A stretch of DNA of 64,000 bases from Dreissena polymorpha (Eukaryota > Mollusca > Bivalvia > Myida > Dreissenidae): assembly GCF_020536995.1 (NCBI RefSeq), contig NC_068365.1:31496648-31560647 (forward strand). The letters run 5' to 3'. Positions 1 through 15,400 of the stretch are shown here, one piece after another. The position numbers and the translations under genes were made by a program. Under the pieces are notes generated by a model. The model ran no database searches. It was given only the letters and a program-made list of their open reading frames with translations, and had not been told where the DNA came from. The first letter of the stretch is position 1, and the number at the start of each line of letters is the position of its first letter.

Positions 1-28
1 CCATAAAATGTCTCCATAAAATAGGTTA

Positions 29-353
29 AAACAAGAGCTGTCTCCATAGGATGACATACGCCCCCCCCCCCCGAAAAACACCTTGATAGAAGTTATGAGC
101 ATTTTTCGAAACCTAAATGCAGATTTCTAAACCTAAGCGCGGACCCAAAGTTCAAGGTCAAGGTCAAAGAGGTCAAAAATTTTGTGCATATGGCAAGGCC
201 TTGTCCATATACACATGCATACCAAATATGAAGGTTACATCTAAAGCCATATAGAAGTTATTAGCATTTTTCAAAACCTATACGCAAAGTGTGACGGATA
301 GACAGACGGACAGACAGTGCGATCACTTTATGCCCTCCTACGGGGCATAAAAA
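29..353 (+). repeat. Short interspersed element, family A (AACAAGAGCTGTC head)
   Basis: It starts AACAAGAGCTGTC, contains a run of overlapping TCAAGGTCA motifs and a GACAGACGGACAG run, and ends TATGCCCTCCTACGGGGCATAAAAA, which folds as a short hairpin. Two more copies lie at 4758-5070 (same strand) and 31476-31791 (opposite strand). It is non-coding. Confidence 0.85.
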
Positions 354-428
354 GAAGAACCTTGATTAAGAAATCTAAATTGGGCTACTGCAAAAATTCA
401 AACAAGAGCTAAGCTCAACATTACGTAC

Positions 429-3400
429 TTGAGATCATCTTTGTACGGGTCCACGTTAGCAGTGCTGGTTCTCAGTGCCAGCTCCAGCAGGGACTCCAGC
501 CTCACACAGTGGATGTTCTCCAGGTCCTGCTTCATCTCATCCTCCGTCATGTCCATGAACTGAACAATGAAGTCTCCCTTGTCCAGTAGGAAGTAGTGCT
601 TGATAGACCTGAACAAAGGCAAGCAACATTGAGAAATTTTATGCAAACTTTGGATTAAGGGCAGTGGCAGTGATTGAACAAAAGGCCCTCATGTAAATTA
701 ATGCAAATGCATACACCCTCATATAAATATATGCAGACGCATAAACTTTGATATAAATACCTGAACAACATTAAACGGCCCCTGAACCTCATTGAATGGC
801 CATTAGAACATTAAAAACAAGGGACAAAATTGTCACAAAACCAGGTTTTCATTGTGAAAAAAAATCTGATAAAGGGAGAAAACTCAAACTGAACTTTTGA
901 AATGAACAAACAAAATTAACCCCCTTTGTAAGTTTTTTTTTTTTTTTTAAATCTATTTTTAGTTGTGGCGACCTTGACATTGGAGATATTGACGTGATTA
1001 TTTCGTGCGACACACCGTCCCATGATGGTGAACAAATGTGCCAAATGATTTTAAAATCTCACAATGAATGACATAGTTATGGCCAGGACAAGCTCATTTA
1101 TGGCCATTTTTGACCTTTGAACTCAAAGTGTGACCTTGACCTTGGAGATATCGACGTAATTATTTCGCGCGACACACCGTCCAATGATGGTGAACAAATG
1201 TGCCAAATGATTTTAAAATCTGACAATGAACGACATAGTTATGGCCCGGACAAGCTTGTTCCGCCCGCCCGCCAGCCAGCCCACCTGCATTCGCCAATCT
1301 AATAACCAGTTTTTTCCTTCGGAAAACCTGGTTAAAAACCTGGTTAAAAAACCTGGTTAAATATGACAACTGAACATGATGGAAGTGTCCTCAGAAACTT
1401 TTTAAATACAGTCCATAAACCTGACTAAATCGTCCTCAGAAAGTTTAAACATACGGCCCTTACACCTTACTGCATTGCCCTCAAAAGGTTTAAAATCCCT
1501 TTACAGTCCCTTAACCTGATAGCATTTCCCCAAGAAACTTTAAAAAATAAGGCCCCTGTACCTGACTGCATTGCCCCCAGAAAGTTTAAAACGACTGTTC
1601 CTTAACCTGATTGCATAAGCCCTTAAAACTTAGAAAATTCGGCCCCTGTACCTAATTACATTGCCCTTAGAAAGTTTAAACCTACAGACCTTTAACCTGA
1701 TTGCATTGCCCTCAAAAACTTAAAAAATGCGGCCCCTTTACCTAATTGCATTGCCAGGGGTGTCAATTGGCCAAAATCTAAAATCCTGAAAATAGGCCTA
1801 TCGTTTTGGGGCCAGAGCAAAAAAGGGTTAATAATTCATGTAACTATGTTTACTATCGTATATAACTTTGTAAACAATATGTCAAAGTAAAATAATTTGT
1901 GTTTAAGATGACATTTTGTGACAATAATCTAAAAATTTCAGAAAAAAATCCTCTGATTTATATCAATATCAAAATGGGTCCTTAAGGGCCAAAATCCTGA
2001 TTTCAGGCATAATCCTGAACTTTGACGCCTCTGATTGCACTAGCTTTGACAATAAATTCCGTGTACCTGATTCTTGCAAGCAGTTCCTTCTCCTCCATGA
2101 GCAGGTCCAGTAGTAGCTTGCTGGCGTAGCTGTAGGCCCGCTCTATGTGCTCATAGTACTTCTTCTCCTTCAGCGTGTACACTATCTCCTCTGCACTGGG
2201 GCATTGCACATCACGACCTGAAAGATAGGGACCATAGATGAATATTGATTAATATAGACATCGATTTATCTGTTGGCATTTCTAATAGGCAAACTAGCTA
2301 ATCGGCTACTATAATTTTGAAAAAGAAGCTTAAATTTATTCACATAACATTTTTCCTTTTTTAAATTAACAAAATGGCTGCACATTCAGATTAAATTGTG
2401 ATGGATTTTTTTTACATGGATATTATTTATAATTTATTTTGTTACAGGGATTCATTAATTTGAAAGCAGTATAATGCTAGTAATCATAATTGTCACTTCT
2501 CACAATATTATATCATATGACTATAATATTAGAAACAAAATCTTAAAATGTTTAGTTTGTGATTTTTTACTCCAGTGTTTTAGCTGAAGAATTTAATATT
2601 GTAACCTGTGTGTATTCATGGTTCAAACAGAAATCTCAAACCTAAATTCAAGCACTTTTCAAGGACTTTTTAAGGCCAAATTTTCATTTTCAAGGCCGAT
2701 TAACACAGTATATATCATTTATTTGCTTGAACACATTAAACTTATTTCACAATAACTCATACGTGTTATTTATAGTCATTACATACAAATACACGTTATC
2801 CATCCTTAACTCAATGAGTCTCACATATGTATTTACTTTTTAAAGTTATTATAAACAAACACATTGTCTCTTTCTATGCTCACATCAAACAGACTAGTTC
2901 ATTTTATTTAAACATAAGTCAGTTACTATTACATTTTGTATTTCACAGGGCTGTTGTTGTTTATGACTGTTTTAGATTCAACAGTTTTAACAATAGTACC
3001 TTCCTGTTTCACCAAAAAACACATTGCAGGAACCCTGTTTGCTTCTCAATGTCATGTTTTCTTTGTGGGTTTCCTCTTTATAGTGGCTTTTCAAAGCGCT
3101 TTCCCCCATTCCCCCGACACCAATGGTCTTCATATAGACCAAACATTGTGCTTTTCGAATGTCATTTGTTTTCTGTACCCAGGAATATTCATAAGTTTCG
3201 CGCAAAACATAACGATAAACGTCATTTTGACAACTTGTTTATGACCAGAAAATAGCGCCATGAATATTCATATTTAAAGAATGTTGACGTTTCGTATAAG
3301 TGGTAATTATTTAAGCATTTTTCTGCATTTCATCAGTGTTTATGACCAGAAAGTAGTGCCAGGAATATTCAGTTAACCACTCTGCTTTGAAACGACACTA

Positions 3401-6400
3401 CCCCATCGCTGCATTTTGACTCGCGAAAATAAATCACAACGGAGAACCTCTGACCTAGTACACATAATCTGTGACGTGTACACTTAACGTTTCGTACCCA
3501 ATAGTGTACGAAACTTAAATTTCGTACTCAACTTTTTGCGCAAAGGAATTTATGATAAATTTTCGTAATATTTTCCTTAAGAACGATTAAAGTTCATGGC
3601 AATGATAAAAGTAATTTTGAACAGAAATAAACATTTTCAAGGCTTTTTTACATGAAATAAGCACTTTTCAAGCACTTTTTCAAGGCCAACCTTAGTTCAA
3701 GGGCTTTTCAAGCCTAGGACTCGTTTTCAAGCACTTTTCAAGCCCTGTGCGAACCCTGGTATTATAATTGTTTCAAAGGGTTGTTATTCATTTTTTACTA
3801 TTATCAACTGAACTTTGGTCTTATCAAAGAGATTACTTTACCTACTAACACTTTTCTTTGGTAAGCTGTTTTACCAGTACTAAGAGAACATTCTCAGGCC
3901 AGTAACTGACAACTGCTCTACTTAAATAACAGGTACGAGGGAAATTGCCGTAAACATAATTTCAGGACCATAATTTCCCCGTACAATTTGCCAGACCAGA
4001 AATCAGACCTTCATTTTTCTGACTTGTATTCCAGTGCTCTTCTAATTCAGATAGAATACCAACTCAAACCTTCAATAAGAATCTCAATTATTATCAACAC
4101 ATACATGTAAAGGCCACTTACCGCACTGTCTCACCACATTGAGGTATTTGCCTGTGTTGAGTATCTTGTCAGCCATCTGTTCCAGGAACACTGGTATCCT
4201 CTCACGACAGATCGTGTAGTGGTGCTCCCAGTAGGTAAACCATAGGTTAAGGAACTTTCTTATACATTACTTAATTAATAGTTCAAAATCAAAGGCAAAT
4301 TTGAGACATTTCACCAATGACTATAAATCAGGATCCTGTCCTTTCAAAGATCTTTTAACAAATTTATGTTATGACTGGATACTAGCTCACAACAAATAGA
4401 TATTTTTGGATCAATATGATCCTGAAATAAAGAACATGCTACAAAAAAGTCTAAACAAACAAGCAAATCCCTTGACATGAGGTATAATCCTAAAAAAATA
4501 ATTAAGTGCATGGTTATTGTTTTTATCCCTTGCACCCATGCATTTCATACACCCATGCAGTTTCATATTGAAATCTTGTAGCGTATCTGAGATATAGCCC
4601 TGAAAAGTTACATAATACAAAAACAGCAAACGGCAATAACTCTTATTCAAGAAAGTGCAGGGTTATGGTTCTTGTGCAGGGTACTTCTCCTCATTGATAT
4701 TAATACACCCATGAAGCTTCATGTTGAAGTCTTGTATGGCATCTGAGATATAGCACTAACAAGAGCTGTCACTATAGGATGACTTATGCCACCTATAAAC
4801 GCTTGGTAGTAGTTATGAGCTTTTTTCCAAACCTAAACGCAGATTTCGAAACCTTAACGTGGACCCTAAGTTCAAGGTCAAGGTCACAGGGGTCAAAATT
4901 TGTGTGCGTATGGAAAGGCCTTGTCCATATACATATGCATGCCAAATATGAAATTGCTATCTGAAGCGTCATAGAAGTAATGAGCATTATTCGAAATCTA
5001 AACGCAAAGTGTGACCGACAGACGGACGGACAGTCTGATCACTATATGCCCTCCTTCAGGGGCATAAAAATGTGTTAGAATATCAAAATAAATCAGAAAG
5101 CCACATAAACTAGAGAGCGGACACCATTCTAAATCCTTCAAATGCACTAAGTGACCCCGTGACCTAATTTTTGACCCGGCATGACCCATATTCGAACTTG
5201 ACCTAGATATTGTCTTGATACAACTTATGACCAAGTTTGGTAAAGATCAGATGAAAACTACTTCAATTAGAGAGCAGACACCATGCTAAATCCTTGAAAT
5301 GCACTAAGTGACCCCGTGACCTAGTTTTTGACCCGGCATGACCCATATTGAACTTTACCTAGATATTTTCTAGATACAACTTCTGACAAAGTTTGGTAAA
5401 GATCGGATGAAAACTATTTGAATTAGAGAGCGGACACGAAAAGTGTGACAGACTGACAGACAGTGCGAAAACTATATACCCCCTTTTCTTCGAAAGGGGG
5501 CATAAAAAGTTACATCATACAAAAATCAAAGGGCAAAAACTCTTATCAAACAAGAAACAGTCAGAGACAGGTGATGCTCCCCAAAGGTTTTTTTTGTCAC
5601 AATATTGCACTATATATTCAGATAAAAGGAAACGTCTTGAGGGCACAGTAGTTGGGGGGACAAGAATTTTTTTTATATAAAATTTCAAAGGGCCATAACT
5701 CTGTGAAAAATCATCCGACCAAAACCCGCTGATAATATGCACATCTCCTTTTGGTAGTAAAGCTTCCCATAAAGTTTCATTGAATTCCGGTCATTAGTTG
5801 CTGAAAAATAGCCCGGACAAGAATTGCTCTATATGTACAGTTAATGGAAAATTTCAAAGGGCCATAACTCTGTGAAAAATCATCCGACAGAAACCCGCTG
5901 ATAATATGCATATCTCCTCTTGGTAGTGAAGCTTCCCATAAAGTTTCATTGAATTCCGGTCATAAATTGCTGAGAAATAGCCCGCACAAAAACTGTGCAC
6001 GGACGGACGGACGAAAGGACGGACAGACAGACGAAATTTTTTTGGGGGAGCATATAAAAGTGAAGTGTTATGGTTTATATGCATGGCACTTCTTCTCATT
6101 GACATCTATACACACATGGAGTTTCATGTTAATATCTAATTTAGTTTCTGAGATAAAGTTATAAAAAGTTTTGTAACAGACTGAGGGAATGACAGACAGA
6201 TGGACCAACAACGCCAAACATATATCCCTCCGCCTTTGGTAAGGAAAATAAATAGTGAACAAGAGCACCGCATAACGGGTGCCACGCTCGGCTGCGAAAG
6301 CTTGTCAGATTTTTTTTTTTTTTTAGATGTCACAGTGACCTTGACCTTTGACCTAGTGACCCAAAATGGGTGTGGAGTGTAGAACTCATCAAGGTGCATC

Positions 6401-9400
6401 TACATATGAAGTTTCAAAGTTGTAGATGGAGCACTTTGATTTTAGAGCCAATGTAAAGGTTTTAGAACGACGCTGGCGGACGGCTGACGGCGGACAACGA
6501 GCAGGCTATGACAATACCTCGGGTTTTCTCCGAAAACAGCCTCGCTAAAAATCTTTGGAGTTGGTGCTTGAAACATTGTATCATAACTTTAACGTTCCAC
6601 ATAATGCTTTATGAGATGGGCCCCAGAAATTTTTGTAAAAACAAGATCATTTATTTACTGAAACTGATTGTTTCAGTTAGCTATGATTTCTAGCAGAGCA
6701 ACTTATGAAATTCTCATGATACATTCCCTGAAAGGCCCATATTGGAATGCGTATGCTTTTTACTAAATAAGTTATAAACCAATAAAGGATATTCATCATT
6801 GTATTCCTCCTGAAGTTTCTCCTTCTGTATAGTGACATTCTCCACCACCAGAAACTGTAGAATAAGTATCAACAAGGCTATTGTCAAGCAATATGGTCCC
6901 CTACCGGCTCCACCATTGTCAGAAATTTCACCATTTTCAGATTATTTTTTGTGTGGTTGCCATAGCAACCACAATTTTTGACATAGGAACAAAATGAAAT
7001 GCCGTGCATAATGTCCATATTGCCATCTATCCATGTTGCGAGTTTCATGAAAAAATATTAAGAACTTTTAAAGTTATCGTAGGATCCAGAAAAGTGTGAC
7101 AGAAAGACTCACAGACAGACGCACAGACAGACTCACAGAGCGCAAACCATAAGTCCCCTCCGGTGAAACCGGTAGGGGACAATAAAACATCTACATGAGC
7201 CTCAATCTAGGAAAACATGCTAGTAATCAAATACACTGACACTACTTGGTTAGTTTTCAATAAAAATCAATCAGAGTTGTTTAAGCCAGGCTAAATTAAC
7301 ATATATGTAGTCATCACAAACTAGGTACTATATATCGCACCCTTGGTGCAAAAAGGTACCATATGATATTGAAAATAGAAGGCACATGGTACCTTTTTTG
7401 CAGCAATGTGGCATTATATGTTAAATAATTCCACCATTCTCTTATTTTTCAAACTTAATTTTGAAAATAAAACTAACGAAAATGGATTGAGAAAAAAATA
7501 TCACAAACTCTAACGGTGTCATTTAAAAGGATTAAATCAGGTCACTATGCAGGGCATATTTTCTGTGTTTTTTTAATAGGTGGAAAAAAAACAGCATAAT
7601 TTTTACAGCAGTTTTTCCCTCAATGCAGGTGAAAGGAAATAAGGTCATGTGGCCTGAACTAGAAATAGTTCAGTGTCTCTTTCTCACCTCAGAGTATGGG
7701 TCTGTTATGGTGCCTTTATATATCCACTTCTCCAGTATCTCAAGGTATGGAACACAGGCCTGTTGGACAAATACTTCAAACTTAAAACATCAAATTAATG
7801 CTTAAATTCTTAGATTATTTAATAAACAAGAGCTATGTTACAAATATGACTAATGAATTATACATCCCACACAGCTTTGTCAGTTATGTTCAAGGGAAAA
7901 TAACTGGAGTGTGTGGACCACTGGGAATAAAAGAAGCTTCCTGCACTTCTACACTCCGTCGAGATGACATATTTCAAGTTTAAATAAAATCATTTGGGAA
8001 GTTTTCTTAGCAACATATGCCTGCAGACCAACCAACAAGAAAACAGATCAAACCCACCGATATGGCCCATCCTCACAGGGGTATAACAACATCTATAATA
8101 TTAAAATGAATACTTTTTAATAGATTTACACCATAGCCCTTTGAGATTAAAACAGTTATGTATATAACTTTTTTTAATTTAACAAACTTTAAATATGTCA
8201 TAAGTGAAAGCAACAAAGGGAATGGTCGTGAAAAAAGGTTCTGTCACAATTACCTAGTAAAGAAATATATACATGTGATAATTCCACATTGTGTAAGGGA
8301 CGCAACTACTTACAGACTGAGTGAGGTACAGACAGAGTTCCTGCCCTTTCACATCCCTACAACATAAGTAGGTGTAAACAGAATAGTCATGTGGTTTCAA
8401 GTCACAGGAAGCATATTATGAAGTAAAATATTTGCAAATGATGTCTATTCAAATTTATAATTTAAGAACAATCTGTGAATATTTCTCAAAAAATGTTAAG
8501 CTAATAAATGTGAGATGTTACAAGGTTACAGTATACTAAATATTTTTGGTGTTCAATGATATACCCTCTAACAAAGGTAAATTATTTATTTGAAGACAAT
8601 TATCTGTATGGGCACTTGCCATGACTTTATTTTTGAATATTTCTGTGTGCATGTGGAATGGACAACATTATTTTATAAATACACTGTTTTGCTTTTAGGT
8701 AGGATACTACATGAGACTTTGACAGTTGGGGGGAAACCCTCATCAACTGGAGAGACATCACATTGCTGATGTCTTGGTGCCAAGTGTTTGCTTTCTTAAA
8801 CTTGCCCATAGTCAAAGCTTACCCAATAAAGCTTGATGTTTTTTCATGCAGAAGACTTAGTACGGCTCCACCAATACATTCCCCCTGAAATACAGTCATT
8901 AAAAATGATTCTCAAAGCATCTTCAAGTACAGAATTACAATCTCTCTCTTTTTTAGTATAAATGAAGGTTAAGAAATTTACATGCTACAACAATTGGGGA
9001 TCATATGGTAATCAATCAATTATAGAAAATAAGCTGATAAAACGTATATGTCAGGTGTTTAACACTAAAATTTATATGCAGAAGTACATGGTTTAGCCTG
9101 TGATGATTAATAGTACTACCTTTTTAATGCTGCTGGTTTTGTATTTACTTATAATAAATAACAAGAGATTACCAAGCAATATGGTCCCCTAGAGGTGAAA
9201 ATCCACCATTGTCTGTATAAAATAATATTTTTTTTATATTATTTGTTGCCATAGCAACCAGAAATTTTGACATAGGAACAAAATGAAAGGACGTGCATCA
9301 TCTCCATACTGCCATCTATATATGTTTCAAGTTTCATGAAAAAATATGAAGAACTTTTAAAGTAATCGCAGGATCCAGAAAAGTGTGACAGACTTACATA

Positions 9401-12400
9401 CAGACTGACAGACAGATGGAGTGCAAACCATAAGTCCCCTCCGGTTCCACAATAATCATATTAAAGTCACAGTGACATGGCTGATATGATGTCTGCCATA
9501 GGGGAGATCCAAATCCCAACTAGTTTAGTTTTCTTAAGATTTTCACGTAAGACACCAAGTGCTGGTTTTACCCAGGAAGGGGACAATGGTGTCTCAATAA
9601 GCAGATAGAACCCTCGTTTCTATTGATATCACCCATCTTACCTTCTACAACACTTAACCAATGAGATGCTAAAGCAGTCTTACCCTGTTAATGGAGTTCG
9701 ACACAGATGCCATGATATCCAGGGTTTTGATTGAGGGCTGGATGTAAAACCACAGCTTCTGAAGGGAGAGACTGCCCTGAAAATAATATAAATGTAAACA
9801 TACTGAAAGAACATAGCATACAAAATACATATTCAAATCAAATACTTTTGTGGACTAACTGGAGATCTGTTTTTTAGAATCAAAACATTTTAGGTCCTAC
9901 CTCCATATTATTTGATTGCAGTATGAAAATCCAGTTCCTAATGGTACAGTTCTGCTGAATTGTCTTAAGAACTCCTTTAATGACTTTTATTTAAAATCAA
10001 ATTCAAAATAAATGTACTCTTACGAGTGTTTGTAATCTAGAAAGCTGGTTAATACAATTTTGAGCTGCTGCTGTAACTATGATACCAAGTATGAAATAAT
10101 ATCATATTGATACCGATTATAATGGCTGAACTTAAAATTAATTTTAAATAGTAAGACAAATCTTTAGACTAAGTTCTGAAAGCATGCGCTTACATTTCTG
10201 AGTCATTACTTCAGCTGTGCTTCACATTTTAAATATATTTACACTTATTTTCACAACAATAATTAAAATCAACACAACCTGTGTTTGTGAAACACAATGC
10301 CACCTACTGCGCTATTTTAGAAAATGCTTTTAAGTCACAGGCCCATTTCATTGCCAAAAATCAATGGACAAGTTTGAAACTTACACTTTATCAGTGAGTC
10401 ATGTATTTAGGCTCTCATAACAAAAATCAGCTAAATATCTGAAAGAGTGGCCTAAAAAACCTTCGGAAAACGGTAAACATAGAGAAAATTTCAATGTCCA
10501 AGGCCAATAACTTCGTCAAAAATCATGGACGGGAAACGAAACTTACATTTAATCTGTAAGTCATGTAGGTAGACTCACATACCAAAAGTCAGCTCAATAT
10601 CTGAAAGTGTTGAGTAAAACAAATCTCCTGAAAACGGAATGCCAGACTTACAGACAGTCCCACTGCTATATGCCACTAAAGGGCAAAATCTCTTATAATT
10701 CAACTTAAAGGCCTAGTTTACCAAATCTTTTGTCCCTCAATGGGGGTATTCTACTTGATGTTCTGTTCCGAAAAATATCTTAATTTCATTGATTGCTGTT
10801 GATAAGATTTTAAGCACTGTTACTACAGCAGGTTGCCGGTACACTGGGATAAAATACAAGCAATGTGGGGGAGGTCCAAAACACGAGACTTAAATTAAGC
10901 CTTTATGGTGACTTTTATGACTGTATACAAGCCATGCACTGCGTACATGTCTGAGCTGCTGCTCCAGCTGTGCTACCAGCACCATGTAGTCCTTGATCAG
11001 GGTGCGCATGGCAGAGCTGAGGGCATGGTTCACCAGGCCGTACTCAAACGCTGACTTCTCTGAAATGAGTACAAGGAATATTAGTGTTGCGGTATAATAG
11101 TGGGAATGGTGTCGGCTTTGCAATCAAGAGGTCCCAGGTTTGATCCACTTTCCAAGACATTTCTCAAGATTTTTTCCCCAAGACACCAAGTACTGATTCT
11201 TTTAAGGAACAGACTCAAGAGTGTTACAAAAAGCTTTTGATGCAATCAAGCTTAAATAAATGTAGCAAATACTCATGTCTAGATTTGATTTATCTATTGT
11301 TTTAAAGTTTAGTCTCCATTTGAGGCTTACCAACTCATACATCATTACAACACATTATTTTATAGGTCAAAATATGGAAATTTCGTGAATATTGTCAGTA
11401 CATTTGACTTTGTAACACAACAATAAAAAAGTATATGAAATTAATGTCCATTAAACACAAACTTATTACAATTTTTAAATTAAACACAACTGTAAGTAAA
11501 ATTGAAAATAAATGTGTTTAAGAAATTGTTATACACAAATGGACAGCCCTTTCTTAACCAAAAATATTTCTTAAATTTCAGTTTCTGTATAACAAGGCAT
11601 TTCCTTACTTGTTTCAATGCTTTCAGATGCGTTTCAGTCTAAATAATTACTAAAACCATGAATAAACAAGATATGTGTTTGTCAGAAACACTATGTCCCC
11701 TTCTGCGCCGCTTTGAAGCTATATATTTGACCTTTGACCTTGAAGGATGACCTTGACCTTTCACCACTCAAAATGTGCAGCTCCATGAAATACACATGCA
11801 TGCCAAATATCAAGTTGCTATCTTCGATATTGCAAAAGTTATGGCAAATGTTAAAGTTTGACGCAAACAAACACACAAACCAACAGACAGGGCAAAACAA
11901 TATGTCCCCCACTATAGTGGTGGGGGACATAAAAATATTAATAACTCAATTAATTAATTTTTTACCTTCAATAAACCTAACCACAGTTGAATAGTTGGAA
12001 GCCAGTGGCAAAATTCTCTTCACCATTTCTTGCAGGGAGGCATCTGTGAACATAAATAAAGCTTTGTCACAAATGTTATTACTGTAATATCCCCAAATTG
12101 CTTTGTCAGCTATGTTCAAGGGCAAATTACTCTGTAAATAATTGAGCATACATAGTCTTGAATATCTACACTTCATGGTTATGGCATATTTCAAGGTTAA
12201 ATACAGTCGCTTCACAAATATGGAAAAACTTGCTCCACAAACATACAACATTTTATGCCAAGTGACCAACCGACCAACAAACTGACCGACAGAAAGAATC
12301 CAATATACCCCTTCACAAACTTTGTTTGCATTTGAACATGTGAAATATATAGGAAAAATAAGGCTTCATGATGACATAAAGATATAAATACAGTACAAAA

Positions 12401-15400
12401 AAGTATGTTTTGGCAGAAAGTAAACTAAAGCACTCATTGCAATGACCACCAAAGACTTGTGATCAACTTGAAAGGCATAAAATAATACAAGAGCACCGCA
12501 TAACAGGTGCCAACGCTCGGCTGCGAAAGCTTGTCAGAATTTTTTTATTTAATTTTTTTAAGAGGTCACAGTGATCTTGACCTTTGACCTAGTTACCCAA
12601 AACTGGGTGTGGCGTGTAGAACTCATCAAGGTGCATTTACATATGAAGTTTCAAAGTTGTAGGTGGAAGCACTTTGATTTTAGAGCCAATGTTAAGGTCT
12701 TAGCACGACGCCTACGGCGGATGGCGAGCTGATAACTATTACCACTTTCATATAGAAGCATACAAATTGCATATAAATACACACAAGGACAACATGTAAA
12801 TTTGATTTTCCATTGCAATTTTTGTTTACCTAAGACACAATAATCAATACAAGTGGGTATATGTATTTAGTGCAATAAAAACACACACAACTAATTTATT
12901 CAACACAATATACCTAGACTTTGGTCAATCATGAATTCTTTTGGAGCATATCGCTCAGTGAGGGCTCTAGCCAGTATGTACTTCCCCTCTATACCCTGGA
13001 GAAGACAAAGAGGGCATATTAAACAGTGACAACAAATTCTGAAGCTGAGAACAAAGATGGAACATTGTCCATTGTATTATATATCAAACTAATTTATATA
13101 TTTTTATATATTATATAATTTATATCTTATATAATATAAAAGATGTTAAGAAATCATTATTTGTCTACCTCAAAATACTCCATCAATAGCAATGTAAATT
13201 AATCAGTATGTTATTAGGTACTTTGCAAGTTGCATATTGCCATGTTGATTTGTGAAGTCCTGTATATTAGAAGAATTAGAACTAACACAAAACAAATACA
13301 GCAATTGGACAATAATTATTGTTCCTGTGTGGGTTTGTAATAAGTAAATGCAGAAAAAGTATTTGATTGGTTGTTATTTTAAAAACCATACAAACATCTA
13401 TGCAAATATTTCTTGATAACAGCAGAATATTGTGACGATAACCATTGAACACACACAACATATATGCCAATATCAAGCCTCTTTCCTTCCTTATAGGCTT
13501 ATAATTGTCAATACCCAAATTTGTATTAAGATGAATACAACAACACTTTGTTTATTACATTGAGGGTCTTTAAAAAGAAAAACAAGATATGTGTTTGTCA
13601 GAAACACTATGTCCCCTTTCGCGCCGCTTTGAAGCTATATATTTGACATTTGACCTTGAAGGATGACCTTGACCTTTCACCACTCAAAATGTGCAGCTCC
13701 ATGAGATACACATGCATGCCAAATATGACTTTGCTATCTTCAATATTGCAAAAGTTATGGAAAATGTTAAAGTTGGAGCAAACAAACACACAAACCAACC
13801 AACCAACAGACAGGGCAAAAACAATATGTCCCCCACTATAGTGATGGGGGCCATAAAAATCTAGCTTAGATACTAATTTGTGATAAATGGCTAATTTGCT
13901 GAATGTAGGAGCAAGCCTTGAATTGAGACAACAGATGTTTATTAGATGTTGGTCTGTTGATGGTGGTAATGCCTTACCTGTAGGCAGCACAGCAGATCAT
14001 CCAGGATGGCGTGCTCCTGCATCATGGTAGGCAGGCTGCCCAGGGGGACAATGTTCTGAGGAAAAAGATAAAAAGAAAATAGCTGTGAAACAAGGCCTTA
14101 AAGTATGCAGATAGAGGGGAAAAAGTAAAATAACAAGGCATGAAAATATGTGTGTACAATTTATTTGTGTGGAAAGGCTGCTATGATGAAAATTAAGATC
14201 GAAAGGAAATAAAGTAGTGAAACAACAAGGCCTTTAAGTTTTCAGACAGAGAGAAAATTACTGTAAAAATAACAAGCCCTCACAGGCATAGTAATGAAAT
14301 TACAAGGGCGTAAAGCATGTCTGAGTCTAAAGGGCATCAACAAGGCCTTTTACTTAAGTATGTTAACGTTTAACTGGATTAAAAACTGTAACTACTGAGC
14401 TGTGTATTTTGGGGAAAAAAAGATTGCCAGGTGAATAATGCTTTGTAAACATAGGAAATGGCGAAGAAATAATATTCAATTACTGTTTACAATGACCATG
14501 AACTAACATGTACAGTTTCATTTCAATATCTCTTTGAAACTCTTTGACACATCCTAGAATTCCAGAGTACAAATACGACATCTATGTAATTCTAATAAAT
14601 TGCAGGCCGGAGGTTATGGGGTTTGGTCAGTGGCCTCAATAATGCTGAACACATTAACAGACATTTTATTTCACCAAATTTTCAATTGACATGCCTAAAA
14701 TACAGTTAACCATCCAGTTATTAATCTTGATATAATCAATCTCTCAATCTTGATCAGTTCCTCCTTCCCAATTTGGTTTGAACACTACAACTGGAGTAGG
14801 TATGACATACAGAGTCTGTGGGTCCGTCCACGCCGACAATGAAGTCCATGGTGAGGGCTGGTCGCTGGAACAGCCAGTCAGGCTGGTGGGGAACATTTAC
14901 TGAAGGGTAGAGCATATGTTCAGGTTGAGCATATTTTTTATATTAATTAAAAATATTTTAATATTCATAGACATTAATACCAAAGAGACTTACTATAGGC
15001 AATTTGAATTGCATGTATACTTAAGGATGCAGACCGTGGTAAGTAAAGCTAAAAGGCATCAAATAAATAAAGAAAATGTAATATTTTATGGAACACATTA
15101 GACAAATAAAACAATTTGGGCTATAACAATACAGTCTTTGACATTGTGTTTATTATTGTTACACTGCATACCGTTTCTTTGAATTGGTCTTTCCCTAAGT
15201 GCTTTCCGTAGAATTTCCGATGTTGTTACTTGAGAAAACGCTGGGCCCTCCTTCAGCTTTTTTAGCTGCATCTGTATCTGTTTAAATAATTAATATGGGT
15301 AGTAGTTGTAAATTATGTAGAGAAAGGCTTTGACAGCATTGCAAGAAATACTGGAGTGCTCTACCAGTGTAAACACCTTATGTCAATTTAGTATTGCGCA

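Noticed and set aside
11077-11150. Possible tRNA gene
   Set aside because: Only the B-box-like part is present and no cloverleaf can be drawn; a SINE head explains it better.
11691-11994. Frames on both strands in the family C repeats, also at 13607-13990
   Set aside because: They occur in repeat copies with the same head and tail and have no protein family features.
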